DNA of 64,000 nt from Sipunculus nudus (GCA_026874595.1 CM049320.1:51348714-51412713); one strand, 5' to 3'. Shown: positions 1 to 38,517, counted from the first letter of the stretch. Numbers and translations: made by a program. Notes: generated from the sequence alone by a model not told the origin.

Positions 1-1287
1 TACAGATAAAAACACCCCTGATGCTCATATAAGAACAAAGTAAAGTCCCTCAGTATTGAAGCTTTGTAAATAACCATTTCAATGAACATTTTAAGTATAC
101 AAAATATTTTGCTGAAGATGGACCCAAACTGCTTGACTTTGATGACTATTCCATTTTTAAAGGACCCTGGAAACCCCGCTCATATTTTCATTTATGACTC
201 CATGAGAAAGAATAAGCACTCGTGTCAAACATTAAATATGATTATTTGATATTTCAAGTGAAAATATCATAGTGCAGGCACACTGAAGTGCGCCAGCGGT
301 CAATGCATGCAGGGTTTTTGTGTTCCATTCATGAACAACAATGCAATTTACTGTTGGTAACAATATAATTACCCAAAGACATTGTTGATGACTTGCATTT
401 CAAGAAACGACAGGTAAAAACATAATGATTTTGTAAATGTTCTTATTATATATACTTTTTATTTCGCTAAACATGAAACAAATAGCAAATATAAGAACAT
501 GAAGAAAAAATAAGACAAAATGAAAATAATATAGATACAAAAACACAATAACTAAATCATATGGTTGTTATGCCTTAAATGGGATGTTAAAATATGTACA
601 AAAGAAATGGTAAAACAACGAGTAAAAGGGGTCCGTGGGATCCGTGAGGTCAGTGCGCCACGGTCAGTAGGGTAATTTATCAACTTTTGTTGCAAAACAG
701 ACCACTTTTTATGTTTTTTAACACACATAATGTAAAACATGTCTTAAGATACTATTCTGCAAAATATCTCGACAAATTACCATATGAGAGTTTTAATAAT
801 TATAGGTTTTTTCTTGGGATCCGGGGTCGGGGGTCCGTGGGGTCCGGGTTTTACACACTGCCCCATAAAGTTGTCTCGTCCCAAGACGCTTATTCAGATT
901 CGCTCTGCTCCTCTCTATGTGATCTTATCACAGTTGTGGATTCTGCAACAAACCATAAAGGGGCCTAATCACCTAGTAATATAGTATAAAGCATGATGAA
1001 TTAACCAGAAAAAAAGCTTCTTCTCTTTTATAGATACGTATCCCTGCCAAAATATCGCCAAAATATTGCTTTGAAAAAGTTTGCTTGCTCCTGTAAATGA
1101 GTGTTAAAAGCATTGGGCTGGGTACGATCACAGGTGTGAATATAATTATAAACACAGTGCATGGTGCTATGTGCATTGTGCGGACCACAACACATGACAA
1201 TCAGGATATGCCTAGGCTGACTTGGTCCTAAAATGTAGTATTCATGACTTAATAATCCGACACTAAATGTTATACCCTAATTTATGT
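1..1287. other. Non-coding flank, no gene recognised
   Basis: AT-rich sequence with no convincing exon. Two short GC-rich patches near 630-665 and 818-850 share GTCCGTGGG-type wording and may be fragments of one dispersed repeat. It could be WRAP73 intron 1 or intergenic DNA, because the first WRAP73 coding exon was not found. Confidence 0.5.
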
Positions 1288-1292
1288 CGGAG

Positions 1293-2439
1293 TGTCACCA
1301 GAAATCGGTGACAATAAGTACGGTGTTTTGTATCATAGTTTAACGAAGTCTGTTCTCTATTGATATTGACGTGAAGCGTCATCCTAAAGCGTTGACAGGT
1401 CTTGATTGTATATATATATATTGTGTATTCTTGTATGGAATCCCATCGGCTATCAGCTGATTTATCCGTGTCACGCATCGTGTGTAATTATTACATTTGG
1501 TATGTGGGTCGCCATGGTGACGCTAACAGTCAAACTAGGTCACATATATCCTTATATGGGACACTTGAGAAATAAGCCAATCAGAGAACCGGATCGCCGT
1601 ATTGTGACGACGATTGTGACGTCAGAGTTCAGGGAGAGACGCTGGTAGCTGCCTTCAGTTGGGTCCTGAAGCCTGAGGTGGCAGCACGTACGCACGGGAG
1701 TAGGAACATTGAAACGCCAGGAACGGCATAGAAGCAAGCTTCTACATGAAGCAAGGACCCAGCTCATGAGAACTCAGCCGTGCTGCCGAAAGAGCTCCGT
1801 ATTGGCGATATAGAGAGAGCGCGCTCGTCACCTGCCGGCCTAGTTCAGCTTGACCTAAATACATAACCGCCGTAAGCCGTGAAACCATTACTACACGAGC
1901 AAGGTCAAGGACTCTAAGCTCTTCGTAAACAAAGAGCGCTATTGCATGCATGTGAACGTAAACCTACCCGGGTCGCAGACAAGCAAGATCAGTTGAAGAT
2001 CGCTAAACTCAGAAAGACTAGATCTATATGGTACTAACCATACGCTAGATTCTACACAAAACAGTAACCAGAGATCTCTGAAGGAACTGGACTTTATGGT
2101 TTTTTTATACAAACCATGGACTCAGTAAAATATCCTGTAATTTTAATGTGAAGAACTGTCGTATTGACACATCAACGCACACACTCACATTGGTGTCTCT
2201 GTAAGTATTGTCTTGAATTATATTTGTGAATTTAACCTGATGTCTCATAGTTTCTATTGATCTGGGTGTATGATTGTCTGGTATTTTAATACACGTCCTT
2301 AAAAGAACCTGGAAATGTCACCTGTAATGACCGGGATCTAATTTCTTGATGAGTGAAATCAAGTGGCGAGCGTAAACCCATCGTATGGTTTTATAGGATA
2401 TATCCGTTGTAAAGTTTTCACGTTAAGTTAGGGGTGACA
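1293..2439 (+). repeat. 5' LTR
   Basis: The LTR is 1147 bp with TG...CA ends forming a 7-bp inverted repeat (TGTCACC/GGTGACA). A TATA-like tract lies near 1408-1423, a plausible pol II core promoter. Substitutions against the 3' LTR were seen near 1506, 1645, 1690 and 1796. Confidence 0.95.
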
Positions 2440-2444
2440 TTGTA

Positions 2445-2461
2445 TGGCGAGCGTGCCAGGA
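2445..2461 (+). other. Candidate tRNA primer-binding site
   Basis: TGGCGAGCGTGCCAGGA begins with TGG, as expected for pairing to a tRNA CCA end, and lies five bases after the 5' LTR. The tRNA was not identified. A related TGGCGAGCGT word also occurs inside the LTR at about 2363. Confidence 0.5.
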
Positions 2462-3166
2462 TATAATTAGCCTTAAAAAAAAAAAAAACTGGCTAATTAC
2501 AGTAAGTTTCAGAAGTTTTGAACTGAGAAAACAGTACTGAAACCAGACATTCATATACTCAAAATAGAGTTGATCTGAATTAATAATTGGAAATGACACC
2601 AAACTGATGTTGTAGTGTATACTTGCACAATGAAATTACCCCACTGTTAGGAGTTAATATTTATTCAGTGAGAATATTACCTGAAGCACAACATTGTTTC
2701 AGGATTAGCATATACCTTGAAGATTTGGCTAGAACACCCGCATGTTTTGTGAGTAATGCTAGTTCAGTGATACCTGAACATCATTACTGGTTTGATATAA
2801 ACCCAGATTAGAGTGAAAATTTTTGATGTTGTTAGATACGCCCTGGTATAATTTTTCCTACACTGGTTTGTGATTGGTCACGTGGTAGGGTCTCTTTACA
2901 GGTAAGTTTACCCCTCCCGATTGGCATGGTAATCATAGGTGCATGGTGTTTATTGATATCTTGATATCCATCCGTCCATCCGTCTGACCCTTCGTCCGAC
3001 CTTCCGTCCGTCCGTCCGTATAAGTAGATTTTGATGCGTAGAGCTACCGTAGTGTAATTGTACGGATACCGCCGGTTCGTTAGGTTGGCTTTAACAGTAC
3101 GTATTTACGGATTTTTAAGAGCGGATATTACTAGATACTGGAATCTTACTAGGTTAGAGCGTTACC
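2462..3166 (+). other. Retrotransposon untranslated leader
   Basis: About 700 bases between the primer site and the gag start, with no sizeable frame. It holds a poly-A run near 2476 and an impure CCGT/CCAT microsatellite at 2968-3018. Confidence 0.6.
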
Positions 3167-6073
3167 ATGGAGACGTTAGAGTCACTTGTTAGATGCGGAC
3201 AGGCCTTGGGACTTAAGGACCAGGCTTTACAAGATTATGTTGAGGCTAGACGGCGTGCGGATGAGGAACGTGAGGAAAGAGCTAGGCAGCGGGAATTAGA
3301 GCGCGAGCGAGAGGCTAGAGCCCACGAATTAGAGGTTCTAAGGTTAAAGTCTGACTCTGGGGTTAAAGAAGAGAGAAGTAGGGATGTATTCCCGAAAATC
3401 CAGCTTCCACCTTTTGATGAGGCTTACGATCAGCTAGATGCGTTTCTTGAGCGATTTGAACGATTAGCTGTATGTCAAGGCTATGATAGGGAGAATTGGG
3501 CGTTACACCTGAGTCCGTTACTGCGGGGTAAGGCGCTAGGGACTTACACACAGTTATCGGTTAGTGAGGCCATGGATTACGATAAGTTAAAGATAGCCTT
3601 GTTAAAGCGATACCAAATGACCGAAGAGGGTTATCGACACAAGTTTCGGACTTGTAGGCCTGAGCGAGGCGAAACGCCGAGTCAGTTTGCGGTGAGACTG
3701 AGTGGATACCTAGACCATTGGATAGGGATGGCAGGGGTCGGAGGTGACTACGACGGGGTAGTTAACCTGTTGATGTGTGAGCAGTTCGTAAACTGCTGTA
3801 GTAGGGATCTCTCTATGTTTTTGAAAGAGAGACGGTGTCGTGACTTTGATAGTATGGTAGACTTAGCCGAGAGTTATACGGAGGCTCACGGTGTACACAG
3901 CCTTACAGCAGGTCCTCGTTATGGCAATAATGTGCCGCGTCCAGCGCAACCGGTATCTCAGCCTAGAGAGAAGCGAGAGGTTGAGCGCAGTCCGGGCGGT
4001 CAGACATTTAAGCCATCAGGAGGCATCAGATGTTATTTATGTAATGAACTGGGACATAAGGCGCGGGAATGTATGACTAGTGCCCGGTCGAGGCCTAGGT
4101 CTTCCCCTCAAGTAGGGCGTGCTGCTGGCGATCAGCAGAGGTATAGGACTAATTTTAGCCCCCCGTATAACCCAAAACAGAAACCGGAGACTATGTCAAT
4201 GGCAGTAGTCGAGGCGGAAACGGAGACAGTCGGTGCGATGAAACCGGAAGTAGAGAGTCCGAGTCAGTCGTTAGGATTTGCTGCCCAGACAGAAGGTGGA
4301 ATCTCGTTACCTGTGTGTGAAGGGCTGGTGAATGGTAAGTCAGCGAGGGTGCTGCGGGATTCGGGATGTTCCTCGGCAGGAATACGTGAGTCGTACGTGG
4401 AGCCGAATCAGTTCACCGGACACCAGGTCGAGTATAGGTTGTTCGACGGGTCTGTAAGACAATTTCCTAAGGCTAGGATTAATGTGGACTGTGCGTACTT
4501 TGTCGGTACTATCGAGGCAATGGTGGTCGGGGATGCTGTATGTGATTTAGCGCTAGGTAACGTAGCGGGAGCGCGTGATCCGTATGATCCGGACCCGACG
4601 TGGAAGTCTGAGCGGTCCTCAGGCATAGTGTGTGACGGTGTAGAGTCACAAAAGGAGGTGTTGTCCGCGGTGGAGACACGGAGCGCTGCACGAGAGAAAC
4701 AGATACCGACGCGTAGCTTGAATGTTGCAAGCCCAGTTGCCGATGTGAGTCCGGCCAAATTTTTGAAGGCGCAGGAGGAGGATGGGTCTTTAGCGCCGTA
4801 TTGGAGGCTAGCTAGAGAGGCTAGAAATGATAGTCCATTTAGAATTGAGGACGGATATTTAGTTCGGGTTGTGAGTGATAAACGGGGAGATCAAGATGGA
4901 TCTCGAGTGGTGGTACCTCGGACGTTACGGTACGACGTAATGAGGATGGGCCACGAAGCGGTTATGGCGGGCCATCAGGGCATAGACAAAACGCACGACC
5001 GCGTGAGAACTCAGTTTTTCTGGAAAGGGATGTATAATGACATTGCTGAGTTTTGCAAGTCCTGTCCCATTTGCCAGACAACCATACCGAAAGGCAAGGT
5101 GCCTGGAGCTACGTTAGGCCAGATGCCATTAATTGATGAGCCCTGGCGTAGAATTTCGATGGATCTGGTTTGGCCGATCCATCCAGCGTCTGAGAGAGGT
5201 CACAGGTATATTCTGACCGTTATGGATTATGCCACTAGATATCCGGAGGCTGTTGCTTTAAAGAACAAAGATACAGTCTCTGTGGCTGATGCGCTAGTTG
5301 ATATTTATGCGCGGTTAGGAGTGCCGTCAGAGGTGCTTACTGACATGGGAACACAATTTACATCAGACCTCATGCGAGAAGTTAGCCGTGTTTTGTCTGT
5401 AAGACAGCTCACCACTACTCCTTACCATCCTATGTGCAACGGAATGGTGGAGAGATTCAATGGAACGTTAAAGTTAATGTTGAAACGGATGTGCGAGGAA
5501 AGACCGCGAGATTGGGATCGGTACCTCAGCGCCGTACTTTTTGCGTACCGAGAAGCGCCACATGAGAGCACAGGGTTCTCACCCTTTGAGTTGCTCTATG
5601 GTAGGATCGTTAGAGGACCGATGCGGATTCTAAGGGATCTGTGGACCAAGCGAGATACTAGCGTCGAGACTAAAACCACGTACCAATACGTCCTGGACCT
5701 ACAAGACAAACTAAGCGACACATGCGCGTTAGCTAGAGAGGCGTTGAACAAATCAGCGAACAGACACAGACTGTTATATGATAGAGGTAAATGCACGCGC
5801 AGGTTTGAGGCCGGAGACGAAGTTTTGTTGTTACTCCCGACGGAGCGGAACAAATTAATGGTACAGTGGAAAGGCCCCTATACTATTGTAAACAGGGTTG
5901 GGGACTTAGACTATCGGATTAAGATTGGCGATAAGGTTAAAACCTTCCACGTGAATATGCTGAAACGGTACCATGCTAGAAACGAGCCCCAGCATATTCT
6001 GGCAGCGGTAGCCAAGGGCGCACCTGATTCTATACATGATCCTTACGGTGTAGACGGGGAAACAGAGCACTGA
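3167..6073 (+). CDS. Gag-protease-integrase polyprotein of the LTR retrotransposon
   Basis: 968 codons, starting at an ATG in a good context (ACCATGG). Residues about 20-65 are a charged Arg/Glu coiled coil and about 80-270 look like a retrotransposon Gag/capsid region. A CCHC zinc knuckle (CYLCNELGHKAREC) sits at 289-302. The aspartic protease active site is D-S-G at 398-400. The integrase has an HHCC zinc module (H596, H603, C633, C636) and a D,D-35-E core at D666, D726 and E762. A GPY/F-type C-terminal module (WKGPY, about 900) follows. No RT motif lies between protease and integrase, where ordinary Ty3/gypsy elements carry RT and RNase H. The frame is intact. It ends at a TGA just before RT remnants in another frame, so the stop probably marks the deletion junction. 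Confidence 0.92.
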   Translation: METLESLVRCGQALGLKDQALQDYVEARRRADEEREERARQRELEREREARAHELEVLRLKSDSGVKEERSRDVFPKIQLPPFDEAYDQLDAFLERFERLAVCQGYDRENWALHLSPLLRGKALGTYTQLSVSEAMDYDKLKIALLKRYQMTEEGYRHKFRTCRPERGETPSQFAVRLSGYLDHWIGMAGVGGDYDGVVNLLMCEQFVNCCSRDLSMFLKERRCRDFDSMVDLAESYTEAHGVHSLTAGPRYGNNVPRPAQPVSQPREKREVERSPGGQTFKPSGGIRCYLCNELGHKARECMTSARSRPRSSPQVGRAAGDQQRYRTNFSPPYNPKQKPETMSMAVVEAETETVGAMKPEVESPSQSLGFAAQTEGGISLPVCEGLVNGKSARVLRDSGCSSAGIRESYVEPNQFTGHQVEYRLFDGSVRQFPKARINVDCAYFVGTIEAMVVGDAVCDLALGNVAGARDPYDPDPTWKSERSSGIVCDGVESQKEVLSAVETRSAAREKQIPTRSLNVASPVADVSPAKFLKAQEEDGSLAPYWRLAREARNDSPFRIEDGYLVRVVSDKRGDQDGSRVVVPRTLRYDVMRMGHEAVMAGHQGIDKTHDRVRTQFFWKGMYNDIAEFCKSCPICQTTIPKGKVPGATLGQMPLIDEPWRRISMDLVWPIHPASERGHRYILTVMDYATRYPEAVALKNKDTVSVADALVDIYARLGVPSEVLTDMGTQFTSDLMREVSRVLSVRQLTTTPYHPMCNGMVERFNGTLKLMLKRMCEERPRDWDRYLSAVLFAYREAPHESTGFSPFELLYGRIVRGPMRILRDLWTKRDTSVETKTTYQYVLDLQDKLSDTCALAREALNKSANRHRLLYDRGKCTRRFEAGDEVLLLLPTERNKLMVQWKGPYTIVNRVGDLDYRIKIGDKVKTFHVNMLKRYHARNEPQHILAAVAKGAPDSIHDPYGVDGETEH

Positions 6074-6671
6074 TAGACCTAAGACAAAGAAGGCTTTGCG
6101 AGCATTCCTAGGTCTTACAGGGTACTATCGAAAATTCGTGCCAAACTATGCGGAAATAGCGGTGCCCTGGACTGATCTAACGCGTAAAGGTCAACCTAAC
6201 AAACTAGACTGGAAACCCGCACACGAGAACGGGTACTGTTCTCTAAAGGCTAAACTGTCAGACCCTCCCATACTGAAGCTACCTGATTTCAGTAAACGAT
6301 TTTATTTGAAATGTGATGCATCTGATGTGGGTATTGGCTGTATCCTGATGCAAAGACACGAGGGGATCATGCACCCAGTAGCTTATGCCAGTCGTAAACT
6401 ATTGCCCAGGGAGAGAAATTACTCCACCATCGAGAAAGAGTCATTAGCAATTGTATGGTCTGTACAGAAATTTGAGATGTACCTGGCTTGTAGACCGTTC
6501 ACCATTCAGACCGACCACAAACCATTAAAGTGTATTAGCAAATCAAAATGTGCTAATAAGAGAGTAATGAGATGGGCACTGGTTCTACAAGAGTTTAGAT
6601 TTGATATTGAAGCAGTGTCAGGTAAACTAAACCATGGACCTGATTTTCTTAGCAGACTGCCTGAGTGTTAG
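6054..6671 (+). pseudogene. RT thumb/connection plus RNase H remnant
   Basis: The frame opens after an in-frame TAG at 6051 and reads RPKTKKALRAFLGLTGYY, the Ty3/gypsy RT thumb start, without an ATG of its own. An RNase H domain follows: FYLKCDASDVGIG with the first catalytic Asp, an Glu in the KESLAIVW helix, and the TDHKPL Asp segment. It ends at HGPDFLSRLPEC and TAG (6669-6671). The RT fingers and palm, including the YxDD box, are absent. The reading frame differs from that of the upstream polyprotein, so translation would need a frameshift or fresh initiation. A loss of the roughly 0.5-1 kb RT core at about 6073 is the simplest reading. Confidence 0.85.
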
Positions 6672-6875
6672 GATGTAATGAGCTATAATGTTTAGCCAGT
6701 TAAGTCTAAACATGTACAAGATTTTGCCCTGTGTCATAGACCGTGGGCATGTACTAATGACAACTTGTTACATGACCCTTATGTATTGCTATGTATTGCT
6801 ACATGTAAATATGTTTAGCTGGACCCTGTAAGATAGAACGATACGATGTATCGAGAAAATACTGTGTATTTTCCT
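6672..6875 (+). other. Retrotransposon 3' untranslated segment
   Basis: About 200 bases between the RNase H stop and the polypurine tract; nothing recognised. Confidence 0.5.
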
Positions 6876-6889
6876 TAAAAGGAGGGGGT
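6876..6889 (+). other. Polypurine tract
   Basis: The purine-rich run AAAAGGAGGGGG lies immediately before the 3' LTR, where plus-strand priming is expected in LTR elements. Confidence 0.85.
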
Positions 6890-6891
6890 GA

Positions 6892-8038
6892 TGTCACCAG
6901 AAATCGGTGACAATAAGTACGGTGTTTTGTATCATAGTTTAACGAAGTCTGTTCTCTATTGATATTGACGTGAAGCGTCATCCTAAAGCGTTGACAGGTC
7001 TTGATTGTATATATATATATTGTGTATTCTTGTATGGAATCCCATCGGCTATCAGCTGATTTATCCGTGTCACGCATCGTGTGTAATTATTACATTTGGT
7101 ATGTAGGTCGCCATGGTGACGCTAACAGTCAAACTAGGTCACATATATCCTTATATGGGACACTTGAGAAATAAGCCAATCAGAGAACCGGATCGCCGTA
7201 TTGTGACGACGATTGTGACGTCAGAGTTCAGGGAGAGACGCTGGAAGCTGCCTTCAGTTGGGTCCTGAAGCCTGAGGTGGCAGCACGCACGCACGGGAGT
7301 AGGAACATTGAAACGCCAGGAACGGCATAGAAGCAAGCTTCTACATGAAGCAAGGACCCAGCTCATGAGAACTCAGCCGTGCTGCCGAAAGAGCTTCGTA
7401 TTGGCGATATAGAGAGAGCGCGCTCGTCACCTGCCGGCCTAGTTCAGCTTGACCTAAATACATAACCGCCGTAAGCCGTGAAACCATTACTACACGAGCA
7501 AGGTCAAGGACTCTAAGCTCTTCGTAAACAAAGAGCGCTATTGCATGCATGTGAACGTAAACCTACCCGGGTCGCAGACAAGCAAGATCAGTTGAAGATC
7601 GCTAAACTCAGAAAGACTAGATCTATATGGTACTAACCATACGCTAGATTCTACACAAAACAGTAACCAGAGATCTCTGAAGGAACTGGACTTTATGGTT
7701 TTTTTATACAAACCATGGACTCAGTAAAATATCCTGTAATTTTAATGTGAAGAACTGTCGTATTGACACATCAACGCACACACTCACATTGGTGTCTCTG
7801 TAAGTATTGTCTTGAATTATATTTGTGAATTTAACCTGATGTCTCATAGTTTCTATTGATCTGGGTGTATGATTGTCTGGTATTTTAATACACGTCCTTA
7901 AAAGAACCTGGAAATGTCACCTGTAATGACCGGGATCTAATTTCTTGATGAGTGAAATCAAGTGGCGAGCGTAAACCCATCGTATGGTTTTATAGGATAT
8001 ATCCGTTGTAAAGTTTTCACGTTAAGTTAGGGGTGACA
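6892..8038 (+). repeat. 3' LTR
   Basis: The same length as the 5' LTR (1147 bp, constant offset 5599) and almost identical. It is followed directly by the second CGGAG target copy. Confidence 0.95.
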
Positions 8039-8043
8039 CGGAG

Positions 8044-10499
8044 GATTGCAAGGCTGTCAGATTGTCCATCAATACATGTGACGGAGGGTCAAGATACAAT
8101 GTGACCTTAATATTGGAGGAGGACTTGTTAGTATTCATTAATTTTTTTTATATATTATAAACTAAGTATATGATATTGTTATGATTTATGTGAAAAAAAA
8201 AAAATCAGTCATGGATTATTCTTTTATTTCTAATATACATGTCAAGATTGACAACCTATGCAGATCCTTCCATTATTAGACATGATTATATTTCTGAACA
8301 AACATTAATTAAAAGTTCAAATTAATGAATCAGCATTTTAGGAGGATCATCTTCACCCTAAGCTCAATTCGCTGTCACTGTCACCTCCGTTTTCTTTAAT
8401 CATTGACACAATATTTGCACATGCAGGCAGTGCTTCCGTGGGCTCCATGTTGTCCAATGCAAGATCATGTGGTCAGCGCTGTTGAATGCCTGAATAAGGT
8501 TCTCAACCTGGTTCTCCACCTATGCTTGTTCCACACAAGGAGAGCTTCGTGTCTGCCACATACGGATCCAAACTGACTCAATTTGTGATCCAAATTGACT
8601 CAATAATTGGCTCTAGTGTACTGTTTAAACAATACACATAGGTGGATTTCACGCCTAATTGATCAGGGTGCTGTGTGCACTGTGCACAAGCCTGACGACT
8701 GACATCAAAAGACAAAATACCGGTCTGATTCCATGTATGGATTCAATATATTAATATTATGATTAATTCAGAAAGAAATATGACTGAACAGATGTATGGT
8801 CTTGCAAAATTTTAAGTGATGATATGAGCTTATGATCTGTAACTACATCAATTTGATGATTCTAGTTGTCATACTTCTACCTCACACGACGTGTTACTTG
8901 ACACATGTGTACCTCCTTGTAGATAACCTAGATAAACAGATATGGCCACTTGAACTGATGCCACCCTTTTTGCATCTCTTTCTAGACTGTTAACAATAGA
9001 GCTAGGAACTGGACCAAAAATTTGTAATTAATTAATCGGAACTTGTGGCAACTGATTATCGAGTAATAATCTATTATTTTGCATGACAGTTGGACAGTAT
9101 GGGGACTGCTTACACTCACGCTGCTGCCACCTTTGAAGTGAAGAATAAACTACAATTTATTTTTTTTACCTTGTGAATTCTAGAATTTGCATTGTAGATC
9201 ATCTTACAGCAAGACTTAAGATACTGAGAGACTGACCTTGAATATAATTTTCATGCTGAAATGGGCAATATTCCAGTACATTTCTATGAAATTTGGTGGA
9301 CCAATTCAAAGATTTTCAAAACATCAGTTCGATTAATCGATACTTGGTGATAATCACAGAGCTCTACAAACTAAGACAATGTATTTATTCATATACATTT
9401 ATTTCATGCTTAGTTAAATCTTCATAATTCACCACATTACCTCCTTTGAAAAAAGGTAATTTGTAGTTGCAATTAAACAAAATATATTCGAGTAAATGGG
9501 GAACCAGTAATAATTATTTTTTTAACCATAATGCTGATTTCAGCCCTCTGACATTAGAATTCCTTTACAGCCCCCAGCAAGGACCACACTGTTAGGTGCT
9601 ATGAGGATGCAAATATTTTCGTCACTTTGTACAAAGCCTCGTGGCCTACAAGAACATTGTCATTTGATATAAACCAGACCATTCAATAACTTTTTTAGTA
9701 TACTTTTTAACAACACCAACCATATGTGAGGAAAATTCTGTTTTAAATAATTCAACAAATTGGCGAACCCCTCTGAATTTTTTGTTGATTTCGGTTTTGT
9801 TGATTTTGCATGAACACTAGCATTACTTTCACAGGTTACTGGACACTAGGCAACTTGTATCCAATACTGAAATGACTCATTATCATAGAGAGAGATTTTC
9901 AGTTTGGTTTGTGAGTTCACATGTTTTTGTTAATTCATCATTTGTAGCCTAATGTTAAGATTATCAACTGTTTACTATGACATCAGTGCAACATGATGGA
10001 TGTTCTTGCAATATATTCCCCAGCATGGCTTGTATCATGACCCAGGTTAGGCTTACCAGCCCAATATAAATGCTTACTGAGTCATGTGTTTACAACTACA
10101 CACTGTTAAGGTGGGGATAGCCTTTTTAGTATACTTTCTAACAGCACCAACCATATGCCAGTCATGTTAACTACACAGACTGTTTAGGTGGAGAACCCAG
10201 GTTCCCCCGGCCTCTCTTCCTGTAATACAAGATTCCATAGGTCAGAGCAAAACAAGAATTTCTTTATAATTAGAGGTCTTTCAACACAAGAAAAACACTG
10301 ACATACACACCATCCACACATGAACAAGAACAAGAACAGTGTTTTACTACTGTCATAAAAGTATGATTGTTTAAGCCCTGCATGACTTTTTTTTCAAATA
10401 GAACATGATATATAAGTAGGCTGTAACCTAAAAGAAATAAAAAAAAATACTTTTAAAACATGATTTATCATATCACGCTTGGAGAAGAATATTTATTAT
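8044..10499. other. Non-coding stretch between retrotransposon and WRAP73 exon 2
   Basis: AT-rich, no exon recognised. The missing first WRAP73 coding exon was looked for here without success. A short repeated phrase around TTTTTAGTATACTTT...CACCAACCATATG occurs at about 9689-9726 and 10122-10158. Confidence 0.5.
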
Positions 10500-10521
10500 A
10501 ATGAATATTTCATACTTGCAG

Positions 10522-10590
10522 GCCAATGTGGTCTCCTTGTCCTACCTTCTTTGATCATAGAAGATGCACAGACATTGAACAATTGTAAAA
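10522..10590 (+). pseudogene. Decayed duplicate of the start of WRAP73 exon 2
   Basis: An acceptor (CATACTTGCAG) is followed by sequence closely resembling the start of exon 2, 145 bp upstream of the true one. Small insertions and substitutions break the frame and there is no matching donor. The flanks also match (ATAATGAATATTTCA), so the duplicated unit included the 3' end of intron 1. Confidence 0.8.
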
Positions 10591-10666
10591 AAAGATTTGA
10601 CTTTTAAAGCATGGTTTATTGTACTATATCTGAGTATAATATATAATGAATATTTCACACTTGCAG

Positions 10667-37309
<26,643 letters not shown>

Positions 37310-38515
37310 GGAGGAAGAGGTGGTGATGGATTCTATCATTAATCATAATGTTGAACATCCTTCTTTGCAGCAAGTTCCACTTGTTGATGTGTGAACACTT
37401 GACTCATAAATGATAAAATTTTTTGCTGAACGGTAACATTAGGAAAGGCAAAAAATTAAGTGTATTACCAGACCCCGAATTGAAATATTGAAAACCGTTT
37501 CAGATATGTTTGAAAATAGTAATTTATTACATAGTATATGGCTTAGCACATACTTTACATGTTAGTGATGTCTTAATTAACAAAGGGTTCTCACATATTC
37601 AGTTGGTGGTCATGATCAGTGCTCTGAAGGATGTCGGGACTCCCAACAGGTTCCCGAAGAAATAGAGGAATTTTATAAGAGCACTTGAGTAAAAAATATA
37701 GATGTTTATAGGAATTATCAGCAAGAAAGTATATAAAATTTTTGGAGTTTTCACTGCATATTATTGGTTTGCATAGCAGCTTTACTTGACCATCTATTCT
37801 AATGGGAAATTTGATAGGTAAATTGATTATGTTATTTAAGTTCACTATGTTGTATTACTTAAAATTGCAGTTCTACAATAGAACTGTATGTTTAAAATAA
37901 AAATATCTGTTTAATAATAAGTTATATTCAGTAATTAAAGTTATGTCAGAAACATAATTGTGCTAAGAAAAATATAGGAGATTACATCCTTAATGTGGAA
38001 AATATAGTAAATTCAAGGAGACAATTTTCCATAGGAAAATATAGGAGTCATTGAGAACCCTGGGATCCAGGTCAAAGATTATTCACGCAGAGAAAACTCT
38101 ATAAGGAAACAGCAGTCAACAGGCTAGAGAATCATCCAATGAAAATATTTCTTTGATAAGATAAGAAAATTCATGAAAATATTATCATTCCAAATGTCTT
38201 CAAATCTCAAAGAATTATTACTTATTCATCCTGGATATTTACTATTTTATTTGTCATCATATCTTAAATGAATAATAAGGAGGTGTAACACCATTGCAGC
38301 TAAGCCATTTATAATTCAGAATATAGTTCTATCCTGTTTTTAAATTTGGTGATTATACAGCACTTGACATCCAACAACTTAGTTTTGATTCTTTCCATCA
38401 AAAGAAAGGTTAAATGTATTTTATGTGTATAAATTGTAAAAGCAGTTTGTCCTGTTGTTCAGAATAGAAAACTGAATTTAAATAGAAAAATATTATGGAA
38501 GTATACACACAAATG

Positions 38516-38517
<2 letters not shown>

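Larger units (their letters stand above)
1288..8043 (+). mobile_element. Ty3/gypsy-type LTR retrotransposon with IN before RT-RH and a deleted RT core
   Basis: The element runs 1293-8038 between direct repeats CGGAG (1288-1292 and 8039-8043), a perfect 5-bp target duplication. Both LTRs are 1147 bp, begin TGTCACC and end GGTGACA. Inside, in order, are a primer-binding-site candidate, a 700-bp leader, an open frame for gag, protease and integrase, an out-of-frame remnant of RT thumb/connection plus RNase H, and a polypurine tract. Ordinary Ty3/gypsy elements run PR-RT-RH-IN; here IN comes first, as known for the Gmr1-like group. The two LTRs differ at only four positions seen by eye, so insertion was recent. 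Without the RT palm the copy cannot reverse-transcribe itself and would need enzyme from a complete relative. Confidence 0.93.

Noticed and set aside
1263-1951. Minus-strand frames of 69-71 codons in the 5' LTR, repeated in the 3' LTR
   Set aside because: They are duplicated only because the LTR is duplicated. No protein-like features.
4408-4758. 116-codon minus-strand frame inside the gag-pol frame
   Set aside because: A shadow of the real coding strand.
8044-10499. First coding exon of WRAP73
   Set aside because: No sequence resembling the conserved N-terminus with a phase-0 donor could be found. It probably lies upstream of the window or is too diverged to see by eye.
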